A DNA stretch of 64,000 bases, from contig CAMRHE010000012.1 of the NCBI GenBank assembly GCA_947044405.1, positions 9,110,001-9,174,000 of the forward strand, given 5' to 3'. The notes under the pieces are model-generated. The model made no database searches, was not told the DNA's origin, and saw nothing but the letters and a program-made list of their open reading frames with translations. This DNA comes from Leptodactylus fallax. Its lineage: Eukaryota > Chordata > Amphibia > Anura > Leptodactylidae. A program made the translations under genes and the position numbers. This document shows positions 22,241 to 33,908 of this stretch, in pieces. The first letter of the stretch is position 1; every line of letters starts with the position of its first letter.

Positions 22241-22763
22241 ATTTTTTTTTTCCCCCTTTTTTTTTTCCTTTTTAATTAGGAAACACCTGGGGCATTATTA
22301 ATAAGACACACTATTTAAAGGGATGCACATGAAAGTTATTAATTTAAAGATGCACTTGGAGGTATTATTCATTATGGGGGGTTATGTTATATATTTTATA
22401 ATTGGGGTAGCAGCAGGATGGGGGCTTTGTGCAGGTGAGGACAATGTGGGACAGGTGCCTGGAAAAGTAAGGAGCCAAAGATGTCTGTGTTGCAAACTTT
22501 ACAGAGATTGAAAGAAGTGGTCATAACTGTCCAGATGAAAGAGATGGGGAATGTGAACAATTAGAGACGTCACCTGTAAGTCACTAAATATTACTGCACT
22601 GTATTCACCTAAATCGTCTGCAGAGCCCTGTGTAGATCCGATATATACCACTATACGCTCACCGTATACTGATAGTATCAGTATACGAACATGTCCAAGT
22701 TGGGGGCCCACTTGGACATGTTTGCCCCCCCCCCCCTATGCTGAGCCCCTAGCTACGCCTCTG

Positions 22764-23094
22764 GGATGTGCACATCTTCTGCATATTTGTGGGATGGGCC
22801 CCAGAACTATTTCCTCTGGTGGACCACAGGAGTCTCACTCCGACACTTACCATACTATAGACATACTATGAATAATCTGAAAGCCTGTAAGTCATCATGT
22901 CTAGACCTGTATCTTGGAATAATGCTTCTGCGGCAGGTCACTCTGTAAATTGTCATCTGATAAATGTCATAATTTAACTTCTGCTGATTTTACACAGAAA
23001 ATCCTAAAGTTTTTAGTTACCATATGGACCAGAATTATTACAATTTGTAAATTATGACACCACTCCAAACTTATAAGAGACCTTGAACACACTC
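22764..23094. other. No gene seen
   Basis: No recognised family. Confidence 0.5.
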
Positions 23095-23257
23095 CGCGCC
23101 CACTGCTATAGTTTCCAGCGCCCAGACACTGCTAGAACAGCTGATCTGTGCGGAGTGTAGGTGTCGGACCCCCCACAGATCACAAACTGATGACCTATCC
23201 AGTGGATATGTGATCATTATGAAAAAAATCGATATGGGACTGGAAAACCCCTTTAAA
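23095..23257 (-). repeat. MITE family E, one end
   Basis: Contains acagctgatctgtg, gtgtcggaccccccacagat and ctgatgacctatcc, and ends ggaaaacccctttaa (23243-23257): the conserved terminus plus TTAA. Confidence 0.65.
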
Positions 23258-24219
23258 TGACAAATGCATCACTTCTCCATCTGTATATAACACACATTCA
23301 CATATCTGAAGAGGCTAAATATATCCAAAATATTATAAATTCAAACTGGTCATGTAAATTACCGATGAAAATTGCTTTTCATAACACATATACTACAGTT
23401 GGTTGTGCTCACACATGAAGGGATGGAAGCTCTAAGTCTAAATACTGGAACAACTAATAACCGTGATCATAGGTCATGAAAATCGTATCCTGCATACAAA
23501 GACATATTCACTGACAACGGTTCATCTAGACGGATGTTTCTTTGGAAAATCAAGAAGCAGAACCTTTTTTATAAAGTAAAGCCAGGTTTGGCAGCAATAC
23601 TTTTCCTTGCTTTCAAAGGTTTGATTATTTTAATAGGAAGTCAAAACTAAAACTGGACTATGGTTATCTACAACGGAGCATTCACTATTAAAAGCATAAG
23701 AGGGCCTCAGGCTAATATGTTTAAATGGTGCCAAGGGTGAAAGGAAAGTAAATAATGTACAGTAAGATGAATGTCAAGATTTACAATTACTTAATGTGCA
23801 TAAAATATGACAAATAGACTTTAGTGCATGTTGGAGTCTACCAGCAGAGGTGTCAGATACATTATATTTTCTACGCGGGATTCACACTTCATAAGCCAGT
23901 TCATTAAACACTGGGTTAGTTTTCCTCTTTCTGTGCACTATTTGGATTTAACAGTAAATTATGAAGTTGAGGGAAGAAAAAGTATTTTTCTTGTGTATTG
24001 CTTCGTGTGGTAGCAGATTTTAAGCACAAAATATTCTTGTAAAGTTTGACTAAAACAAATATTTAGTGCAAATTGCTGGTGGAATAATTAATTTTACTAT
24101 GGCTGGCAAAGATAACCACCTTCCAAGCCTCCAAGGGTGGGATATCCAACTGAAGAGCATTCAGCTATTCCCCATGTTGTTTCTATAGAGAGTCATTTTA
24201 TTCTATTTACTTTATAAGG
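23258..24219. other. No gene seen
   Basis: AT-rich, no recognised protein, RNA or element ends. Confidence 0.5.
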
Positions 24220-24505
24220 CCGGGCCCCACGTTGAGGAAGCACTGTGGCAAAAAATGATGCATTTTACATTACCTGCGAAGTGGATGTGATTCTGGCTAA
24301 TCCCATCCACACATTGCAGAAAAAAATCCGCAGTGGAAGTGCTATGATTTCAAAAACAGTCTACCTATGAAGGAAATGGAAGCAGAAAGTCAACACAGGA
24401 AAATTCAACGGAATTTCTGTGAAAAATGCTGAGAAGAAAACGCAATGCATTTCTGTCGCGGTCTTTTCCACAGCGATTTGCTGTGTGGGGCTTTAGCCTC
24501 AGGCA
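24220..24505. repeat. MITE family B copy
   Basis: Left end aaggccgggccccacgttg and right end tgtgtggggctttagcct are an imperfect inverted pair. Inner words atcccatccacacattgcag and gaaagtcaacacaggaaaat correspond to the copy at 21412. Non-coding. Confidence 0.65.
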
Positions 24506-25070
24506 TCCACTTTGCTTCATGTTGCACTATTACACATTGTATTAGGGATTTTACATAGGCTTTATAGTTTGTATCTGAAAAAGTGTGTCTATTTTTAGTA
24601 ACTTTCATATTTAGAGGAACCCTAAATGTAGAACTGAATGATAAAAGTAAAAAAAAGATTGTTCTGCAGGTTTTTTTTTATGAAAAAACGAGGCTAGTAG
24701 AAAAACAGCAGACAATACAATTTCCTGCTGATATGTTCTATTTTTTAAACTAGGGAATCATTGAGGTCGTAAGACTTAGTCAAAGGAGTAGACTTAAAAA
24801 ACATTTTTGTCCTGCTTCAGACAGAACAGAGGGAGGAGGTTCCTGCTGCAGACAGTTGTTTTACATCAAGACTTAGGACAGTGAAGATTTGGATGGGTAA
24901 CATGTCTAAGCTCATGAGAAAGACAGATTTATTTTTATATTTCTCAGATTTAACTGTAATATCAGACAAAATAAGATCCCAGAAAAGGAGGAGATTCGAG
25001 GAGGAAACTGAAAGATTTTTCTTTAGCTCATTTTCTATGGTTAGTAATAGAGGTATGACTATCTCTAAGA
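24506..25070. other. No gene seen
   Basis: No protein family recognised; no element termini. Confidence 0.5.
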
Positions 25071-26309
25071 TAGGGACAAGAATCTCTCACATTGAGGAGA
25101 GCACCAGTGAAGGTGTGTAGAGATTTTAATTGCCTTTCGCCCTCTACTTAGCATCTACATATCACAAGGCATTATAGGAAAGGAGCTGGGGAGCTCATGC
25201 GCCCTCTATTGGATGTAACAGATCCTCAATTTGCTTTTGACTCACCGAGCCTTGAGACAGCAAAAGGGAACTTAGCCAAGCCAATTTCACTTATCTGCAT
25301 ACAGCGCTGTTTCCGGATTGTTGTCCTTCATCAGTACAGAGCAAAGTGAATTGGCTGGCTTAGTGGGAGGCAATGAGTGGGTTAGGGACAAGAATCTCTC
25401 ACATTGAGGAGAGCACCAGGGAAGGTGTGTAGAGATTTTAATTGCCTTTCGCCCTCTACTTAGCATCTACATATCACAAGGCATTATGGGAAAGGAGCTG
25501 GGGAGCTCATGCGCTCTCTATTGGATGTAACAGATCCTCAATTTGCTTTTGACTCACCGAGCCTTGAGACAGCAAAAGGGATCTTAGCCAAGCCAATTTC
25601 ACTTATCTGCATACAGCGCTGTTTCCGGATTGTTGTCCTTCATCAGTACAAAGCAAAGTGAATTGGCTGGCTTAGTGGGAGGCAATGAGTGGGTTAGGGA
25701 CAAGAATCTCTCACATTGAGGAGAGCACCAGGGAAGGTGTGTAGAGATTTTAATTGCCTTTCGCCCTCTACTTAGCATCTACATATCACAAGGCATTATG
25801 GGAAAGGAGCTGGGGAGCTCATGCGCCCTCTATTGGATGTAACAGATCCTCAATTTGCTTTTGACTCACCGAGCCTTGAAACAGCAAAAGGGATCTTAGC
25901 CAAGCCAATTTCACTTACCTGCATACAGCGCTGTTACATCCAATAGAGGGCGCATGAGCTCCCCAGCTCCTTTCCCATAATGCCTTGTGATATGTAGATG
26001 CTAAGTAGAGGGCAAAAGGCAATTAAAATCTCTACACACCTTCACTGGTGCTCTCCTCAATGCGAGAGATTCTTGTCCCTAACCCACTCATTGCCTCCCA
26101 CTAAGCCAGCCAATTCACTTTGCTCTGTATTGATGAAGGACAACAATCCGGAAACAGCGCTGTATGCAGATAAGTGAAATTGGCTTGGCTAAGATCCCTT
26201 TTGCTGTCTCAAGGCTCGGTGAGTCAAAAGCAAATTGAGGATCTGATACATCCAATAGAGGGCGCATGAGCTCCCCAGCTCCTTTCCCATAATGCCTTGT
26301 AATATCTCT
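25071..26309. repeat. 312-bp tandem array with an inverted tail
   Basis: Units start with tagggacaagaatctctcac at 25071, 25383 and 25695, exactly 312 bp apart. The third stops at about 25934 (cagcgctgt), after which about 375 bp (25935-26309) continue in the opposite orientation with the same content. Units are nearly identical. The arms around 25890 can pair over about 375 bp with an 80-bp loop. Each unit carries gttgtccttcatcagtacag; a related word, cccctcatcagtacagagca, occurs at 63717. Confidence 0.95.
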
Positions 26310-28010
26310 AAAATAGGCGATCACTTTCTTATCAGTGAGTTTCCTGGTCACTGATACAAGCAGGTCAGCCTTAGCACTTTCCATTAGAGCATTTCTAAAA
26401 TCCCTCAAAAATCCCAATATTGGATTATTTACATAATAATTTTATAGGGCTTTTTTTATCTAACACACTGGAAATGAAAATGTGAGACATGTTAGGTAAA
26501 ATTTATGAAAAAAAAAATCACAAGTTTTGTAGCTTCATTATATGTAGCTCAAACATTATATGTCCTCATTGTAGTCAACTAAACTAGTCAAAACGTTTTT
26601 CTTCAAAATAAAAACAGCTTATAAAGTCCAGTTGCGCACATTGTGGTGTTGCTGTATAAATTTTGATTCAAATGACAGACCCGAGTCCCTTTTGACTCTT
26701 TTATAATGGAAAAAGTAAATCTTTGCAATACAGTTTAAATGCTACAGATATTTTTCTTCATCCAAACCAGGTGTTATTGTCCTCTTCAGTGATAGATACG
26801 TTCATTTGACCCATGTGATGATGAAATATTACAGCACTCAATAAATCAGAGTTGGGGAGCATTTGAAAACCTATGGCATATTGTTACATGCTGAATGTGG
26901 ATGCACGTATTGTAAAATAATTACAGCTACATACTGGTAATCTAAAGGCAGACAAAATAGAGGCTTATGGAAAAATATATATTTTATGAATTATACATCA
27001 TGGATCTCAAAATGCTAATTTATATGGCTGCAAAAGCAAACTACTATGCAAAGTACATGAGAAATGACAATTTAGAAAATTAACTCTTGAATATATTCCT
27101 GTCTTATAAATAAATTAAGCTACAGTACCACCATTTGCAGTGCACATTTAGTGAATATGGTGGAAAATGTTTCTTTTACAGACAATTACAGCTACGTATA
27201 TATGTCACATATGGGCTATCCTAGCACGTGATGCAGTTGCAGGTGTCAACTCACTCCACTCGCTCAGTCTTGCACTCACCCTTCACGCTGCAAATTGAGC
27301 ATGAATTGCACCGCAACAAAGTCCATGCAGCAAAAATACACGCTGCCCCCACCACTGATTCCCCAGCTGAGCAGAAACCACGCTAGTATATGCAGGCATC
27401 TCTCTAACAGTCAGACACAAACACACCTCAAAAAGGCAATTGGTTCATAGAGCAACACAAAGTAACCTTAAATTTAACAATTTAATACCCCAAGGATTTA
27501 GTGCTATATATACAATAAAAGATGACAAAATAACACAACATTGCAAACAACCTTAAAATAAATTGGATAAAAACAGAATAATGCTTAAAAGTCCTTGTCC
27601 CAAAAGCTTGGGAATCTTCAGCTGGAGATGGACACACCCAGCTCTCTTAGCTGGCTCCACAGATGCGACGTCCATTCTAAGGTCTCATAATCTCTTATGG
27701 CTAGGGTTTAGCCACACCTCCCTGCCAGAGTGCCCCCCTCCTCTTACTCCCTAAAGTGGGGGATGAACAACTCATCTTTATCTGGGAAAGTGGAATTTGT
27801 TTCTTTACCTGGTAAAGCTGTGTGTCTCTGCTGGCTCTGGAGGTCAGCCCCGGGACACCCCCCTTCCTCTCTCAGGATCACTAAATCCCTTCCTCTCTCT
27901 GTTGCTGGACCAGGATATCGTAAAACAATACAACTGAATGTATGATTGTTTACAGCCAGAAAAAAGCAATTTCCCCTCTAACCCCCTCCCCTTCCTGAAC
28001 TGAGAACCCA
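26310..28010. other. No gene seen
   Basis: Mostly AT-rich. A GC-richer patch (27240-27900) has cttcc/ctctc-rich words but no ORF with family motifs and no splice-flanked exon I would defend. Confidence 0.5.
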
Positions 28011-28011
28011 A

Positions 28012-28165
28012 AATCTTGGACCAACATATTTTTAAGTCGCCACTGGTGTGCGTCTGATTTATGAAAAGGCTGGAGCCTCTTCATAAATCAGTCATCCATT
28101 TTGCTTGTTGGCGCCTTTTTAAAGGTTGGCATATATAATGCCAGTCTTAATAAATCTGCCCCAAT
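28012..28165. repeat. Foldback element with tight hairpin
   Basis: The words tgatttatgaa and ttcataaatca (28052-28089) form a hairpin with the loop aaggctggagcctc, itself partly palindromic. The end word cttaataaatctgcccca is typical of frog MITE ends. Non-coding. Confidence 0.5.
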
Positions 28166-28257
28166 GCATTTATGTGCTTCAGGGCCACACCTGCCATAAG
28201 GCTCTCTGTGGCAACAGCCTCAGGCAGTGCCTCCTGGCACAAACTGAGGGCTGGATT

Positions 28258-28460
28258 TTTTAAATTGGCCTCTACCTATTGGTTATTCCAACAGGTAATG
28301 GTCAATATTTTACTCACGTTCCCTGCTCCTGTCCATTCCAGTCTCTGCTTCTTCTTTAGAGGGCACTGCAGCAGAATCAGAGGCCATAAGCGACAAAAGC
28401 AAGTGAGTAAAATATCGGCTGCTACCTTTTGGAATAATCAAATAGGTAACTGCCAAATTT
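28258..28460. repeat. Imperfect inverted repeat
   Basis: Left arm attggttattccaacaggta ... atattttactcac and right arm gtgagtaaaatat ... ttttggaataatcaaatagg are complementary with mismatches over about 45 bp, separated by about 80 bp. Probably a small foldback element. Confidence 0.5.
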
Positions 28461-28569
28461 GTGTGGTTATACTCACCAGTCTAGTGGTCCCCCAGCATCT
28501 TCTTCAGACCTCTTCCGGCCTGCTTCTGACACCACACACCCTGACCACTGTTAAGATCTGTGGTTGGGC

Positions 28570-28880
28570 CTCAGTGGTCAAGTGGACATGCCAAGCGCTA
28601 TGACATCAGGACGCTCATTGTGCCCCACGTGACTTCTGAGACCGAATCACAGGCCTCAACGGTGATTTCAATCCCCATTTCAATCCCCATTGAAAGTCAG
28701 CCTAAAGAGGACATCGGTTGCTGTGAAGATGCCTAAGAGTATAAGTGTTTATTATTTTTTCTCACCTCCCAGGGCCTCCGCTTATTATACTCTAGGGTCT
28801 GAGGAGATCCCAGAGTATAATTGTGCTTCGTGGGTGACGAACCCCAAAAATTTCGAGTTTGGGCCAAGCTTAATACTTTT
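28570..28880. repeat. Interspersed repeat family A, partial
   Basis: Carries the hairpin zone ttattatactctagggtct / agatcccagagtataatt (28785-28822) shared with 2665, 19845, 31625 and 31915. Non-coding. Confidence 0.5.
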
Positions 28881-28949
28881 GGAAAATGTATTGAATCATT
28901 GGACGCCCAGGAGAGGTGAGTATAACATATCACTGCGTGGGACCAAAAA

Positions 28950-29235
28950 GAAGAGGGCAATATTATGTGTGAGAGCCTAAAAAGGGACAATATACTGTGT
29001 GAGAGCCAGTAAATGGGACAATATACTGTGTGAGGACTAGTAAAGGGGGCAGTATAATGTGTGAGGGTCAGTAAGGGGGTGTTATACTGTTTGGAGGCCA
29101 ATAAAGAGAATAATACACTGTAGGGGCCAGTAAAGTGGGTGTTATACTGTGAGGGGTCATTAAAGGGGATAATATACCGTGGAGGCCATTAAAAGCGGTG
29201 TTATACCATATGTGAGCTATATAAGGGGATTTCTT
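28950..29235. repeat. Degenerate minisatellite, about 35-37 bp
   Basis: About eight imperfect units of the type atactgtgtgaggg-cagtaaaggggg. Similar in style to the arrays at 8535 and 31130. Confidence 0.75.
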
Positions 29236-30664
29236 GATCTGAAAATGGAGGGGCGTAGCCTATAATTTTAATTAGGGGGCCCCATCACAGAACCAAAGAT
29301 TGCCGGGTCGGATATTTTATGATGGAGGGGACGCCTTTTTTTATAGGTTTCCCCAGGCAGTAGAGAAGCTAGGTTTACCTAAGATGTGCTTCTATGTTTC
29401 AATGAGGGTCAGACACCCCAATTCTTAATACTGATGGGGCTTAGCATTCTTTTGTATACAGACTTTTGAATATAGATCTCCCTAATGCCTAAAAAATTTA
29501 ATTTGTGCTCAAGTAATTTCTCATCAGGGAGGTTAAAGGTCTTACAGAGTATTACAGTATTTTTCAGTTCCACGTTTTATGTAAATATTGAATTTATCAA
29601 TGGGTTACTGACAATTTTTGAATGTACATTTGTTTTACTATACTTATTTTTTTAAACCTGTATAGGTGATGTTCTGTGTAGTGCATCCAGAAGTTAACTG
29701 AAATTAACTAAATGTAACATTGATCACATGGTCCTTGAGTATCATGTGATCTTCAGAATACAGTGGGGGTGTGGCAGACACTCTCCCAGTGCTCAAACCA
29801 GGGGTTTCAAAATGTGTTCAACTACCTTCAGTCCCGAAAATTCAGCATAATAGATTTTGGATGAGCAGTCATTCACTTAATTGCTGGAAATAGCTCCTTT
29901 TCACCACCAAACCCTTGTGTTTGTGCCTATAAAACATACCTGCATTTCCCTCCACACCTATACCCTCCAGACATCTCAGGAACTAAAAAGATATTTCCAT
30001 CTCAAGCATCCTATTTAAAATGCTAGCTTATGTATATTTAAGAGTTTTCCTAAATGCTGTTTCATTTACCTGCTATGAGAAATTATTCCTCACAATGTTT
30101 CCTTGGTCCTTGGCTTGGTCTCTCTTCTTATCTAGCATCTCAGGAGGGTTGGCCTGACTCACTGCTCTCTGGAGGGGAGGGGGGCTGAGATCATGGAATC
30201 ATGCTTGCTCTCAGAGCTGTTATCTGCTGCTCTTAAGTCCTAGCCAATCAGGTCATCTAATTGTATTTTCCTTATAAGTGCTCTGATAGTGGGTTTTCTC
30301 AATGCCTGTTATCTCACAAAGATAAGTGTTGTGATTAATACAATCCCACGACTCTCCGTCTTAGCAGCACATAAATTTTTTCTCTCCAAACCTGTGTAAT
30401 GTAATATGCATTTTCTGTGCATATTATTTGATTTGAATTTGGTGAGAGAGGGTGATGGGAAATTCCTTTTAATTAATGGCTGTCTCAACACCCTACTATG
30501 CATCAACACTAGTGTTCAATGACTTCATGGCATCTTAGCTGGCTACCTACTCTACATACCACCAGTCCATTTATAAAGGTGCATGGTCAGTTTTACAGCG
30601 ACGAGCTTTGTAAGATACTGATGGGCAGTCACCAGCATCGAGTTGATGGCAATATGGCTGCTCC
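29236..30664. other. No gene seen
   Basis: No recognised coding or RNA gene. A word gaggggcgtagcc (29252) resembles the hAT-like terminus at 22749, but no partner end was found. Confidence 0.45.
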
Positions 30665-31129
30665 TTCTAGGTCAGGGGTAGGCAACCTTTTTTGTTCGGC
30701 GTGCCGATTTTAATTAAAAAATCAAAGATGAGGTACTCGGAGTGCCGGTCAATAATTGTAAGTCTGACGACCCCTAAACTAAAGTCATATACCACAAACC
30801 ATAACACAGAACTGCTACCACCAGATGCTTTAGGACGCATGCGTTTACTGCTATTTCCTGGGACGTGCCTGTACTTTCCGATTAGAAGCAATGAATGTCC
30901 ATGTGCATCCCCCAATTAGTGGTAAATGTATGTGTCCAGGAGCACCGTATGGCAGCACCCTCAGGGTGGTAACACACTATGTATCTGGATGCAGCTATAT
31001 TCTTAGGCCACTGGAACTTTTGCTGGTAAAACTGTTTTACATGTAAAACTGCGTTCACATGGTGCATTTTTGCACAAAAAAAAAAAAAAAGCCTGCGTTT
31101 TCTGTGCAAAAGCACATCCTTAATATAGA

Positions 31130-31585
31130 AAACACACCGTTATACAGAATAATGTCCCATAGTGGTCCCTGCAAACGGTATTATATCCCATAGTGGCTCC
31201 TGCATATGGTATTAAGTCCCATAGCGGCCCCTGCATACGGTATTATGTCCCATAGCAGCCCCTGCACACAGTATTATGCCCCATAGTGGCCCCTGCACAT
31301 GGTATTATGTCCCATAGCGGCCCCTGCATACGGTATTATATCCCATAGCGGCCCCTGCACACGTTATTATGTCCCATAGCGGCCCCTGCACACGGTTATT
31401 ATATCCCATAGCAGTCCTTGCACACGGTATATGTCCCACAGTGGTCCCTGCACACGGTATATGTCCCACAGTGGTCCCTGCACATGGTATTATGCCCCCT
31501 AGTGGCCCCTGCACACAGTATTATGTCCCATAGTGGCCCCTGCACACGGTATTATGTCCCATAGCTGCCCCTCCATACAGTGTAA
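31130..31585. repeat. 31-bp minisatellite inside the hAT element
   Basis: About 14 units of the type gtattatgtcccatag-ggcccctgcacac. The 31-bp period is kept in the centre, with 1-4 bp indels near 31370-31470. No unique spacers, so not CRISPR. Confidence 0.93.
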
Positions 31586-31599
31586 TATTCTAACTTTTA

Positions 31600-31960
31600 T
31601 AATATTCCAATTTTCACCACTCACTAGCTATTATTATATTGTGGGGTCTCTTCAGACCCCACAGTATAATAGGCAGAGGGCCAAGAGAGGTGACAAATAT
31701 AAAAAAACAATGTTACTCTCCTTCCCTGCACTCCGCAGCCGCTCTGTTCTCTTCGGGCGCTTCTCCCTATAGTCAGCGACCGCTGATTGGGTCTCAGGGG
31801 TCACGTTGCATCATTATGCGTCAGAAGCGCCTGCAGAGCACACAGCAGCCGCAGAGCGCAGGAAAGGTGAGTAACATTGTTTTTTATGTTTGATCACCTC
31901 CCCGAGGACTCTGCTTATTATACTCTGGGGTCTGAAGAGACCCCAGAGCATAATAATAGC
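31600..31960. repeat. Family A block bounded by two hairpins
   Basis: The left hairpin (about 31628-31671) pairs tattgtggggtct with agaccccacagta; the right one (about 31914-31958) pairs tattatactctggggtct with agaccccagagcataata. They frame about 240 bp of GC-richer sequence. Nested inside the hAT element. Confidence 0.6.
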
Positions 31961-32090
31961 AGTTTCGTTTCAGCCATGTTTGGTCCAATCGAAACTGCTG
32001 GGTGAGGACTCCGCTGCCCGTGCCAGGTAAGTGAGCCTTACGTGCCACTCTTGGCACGCATGTCGGGGGTTGCCGACCCCTGTTCTAGGT

Positions 32091-33734
32091 TCTGCTCAAG
32101 CCGGCACCAGACACTACAACGTCCATTACTACTGTCTCAGACCAAACCTCTTTGAGCTGCTAACCACACACTTGATTCCTCACTGAAGGTCTCTTTACTG
32201 TAGTAGATGTTGGAAATAGCATATGGAACTCTTCAGTGAAGTTATAGTTGACATGTAACAGATGAACTTTGTGCTTAGCTCCGCAAGATTCCATGCTGTA
32301 GTGGTGAACAGAACACCTCTGCAGATGCCAGAGTTGCACTGCATGGCATCATATAATGCTTGCGAGTGTCTTGATCATGCGTCGGTTTATAAAACGTGTC
32401 TCTACTGCTCCACTCCACAATCTGACCACTGAGTTTCCTAGCTTGGCATGTCTCAATTTGCTGTCCTCCTCTTCTGTAAGCCATCCCTCACACAGACAGG
32501 ACTATGTCTGATGTAAATTGGTCACTCCTTGGGGGAGCAACAAATAACTCACAGGGCTACTCCCAGGCACAACCTTGTGCTGCTTTTTGAGAGTCAATGA
32601 GCAATACAGTCTCCAGAAAATACCAAACTAACTGACAATGCGATGATATAACCCCATCTGAAATGACACCTGTCACAAAATATAACATATAATTCAATGC
32701 AACCAAATCACACTGTATAGTACAACAGTAATAGTAAAACGTTCTTGTGCGCCAATCCTCTGTACTGGACCTTACTAGCGCTGAGCATCCGCTATTGCTG
32801 CGTGTGCAATCTGAACAGGAACTTAACTCTTCCGATTCCCTTCTCAAGCATCTAGCCACTAGAATACGGGAAACAGCCATGTTCACAACTTTCCAGTTAC
32901 ACCAATAGTAGTGAATTTATGAAAGTTCTGAGCTACTTTCTGAACAGAGATATTTTGCTATGGGATATGGCATACATTTTGCTGAAATTTGAACATTGCA
33001 TAATTTCTTTACCGTTCCAATTGTGACTGAGATTGATAAGGCTCTTTTTATTTGATAAATAATAAGTATTTCACATCATTTATTTCTTTAAGATATACAG
33101 TATTTTAAATTATGTTACTCGAGATTGTTTAAGGTCTCATCACATAATATAAAACATCTGCAAGAATTACCCTGCTGACAGAATAGGCACATTAAAAAGA
33201 GTGATTCCACAGCTGTGTGTAGAATTAATTTCCCTGTAGAATTTTCAATTAGTTGCCTTTTTCTAGAATGTTCCCCACAGAGGAAACATAAAGAAGCGCA
33301 GGGCTAGCACCTGCTCTTATAACTATAGTGCTTTAAAATAAACAAATACATGAAAATGACAAATTGTAGAAACCATAGAATGGAAACATTTTCCCTTATT
33401 CAAAGTATCATTACGCACAAGATAAATGTAAGCTAAAATGTTTTCAGAGGGTAAAGCTGCATGGCTCAACTGTTCCATGTTAACTTGCATAAAATAAAAT
33501 AACCCCAAACAGGAGTCCACAGTTTATCACCTAGAAAGATGTATGCATATATATGCCTTATTCTCACACTTCACTGTCAGCTATTATTGAGAAGCTGGGA
33601 GTCTTCCTGTCTAACTTACTGTACTTTTTTAAAAATGAAGCATTATCATTACCAATCTTCCATGGCTCCTGTTAACCACTGGTCTCTCTTCCTTTCCTGT
33701 CTCAACACACAGAAAAAGCCAGGAATTGCCTATT
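32091..33734. other. No gene seen
   Basis: No recognised family until the L2 fragment begins near 33735. Confidence 0.5.
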
Positions 33735-33908
33735 CAATCCTAGGTCCCCTCCTATTGTCTTTCTACAGAGACTGTCTCTTTATTGTCTCTAACATTATGT
33801 CTTCTCTTTATCTGAAATTGAAGCTTTCAAAAACTGAACTTCTTGTGTTCCCTCCATCTACTAACTGACCTAACCCTGGTTTATCCATTTCTTGTCTGCG
33901 GTCTTACT

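Larger units (their letters stand above)
20704..22763. mobile_element. hAT-like non-autonomous element
   Basis: Terminal inverted repeats cagaggcgtacctag (20704-20718) and ctagctacgcctctg (22749-22763) match with one mismatch. The flanks ggatgcac and ggatgtgc could be a decayed 8-bp target duplication, the hAT size. No transposase remains. The interior is a mosaic of a minisatellite (21115-21400), a palindromic block (21412-21925) and a MITE-like block (21926-22240), plus poly-G, poly-C and poly-T runs. The internal blocks occur elsewhere in the window, so they were inserted or captured. Confidence 0.65.
30673..32082. mobile_element. hAT non-autonomous element with 8-bp target duplication
   Basis: Terminal inverted repeats are caggggtaggcaacc (left) and ggttgccgacccctg (right), one mismatch. 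Immediately outside both ends stands ttctaggt (30665-30672 and 32083-32090), a perfect 8-bp target duplication, the hAT hallmark. Inside there is no transposase. Content: subterminal ggcgtgccgatttt, matched near the right end by cgtgccactcttggcacg; a 31-bp minisatellite; and a family A foldback block. It must have been moved by a transposase encoded elsewhere. Confidence 0.92.

Noticed and set aside
27240..27950. Possible host exon in a GC-richer patch
   Set aside because: Short ORFs only, no conserved domain, and no paired splice sites that I could defend.
31130..31585. Possible CRISPR array (regular 31-bp period)
   Set aside because: Units are contiguous without unique spacers and drift gradually; this is a minisatellite in a eukaryotic transposon.
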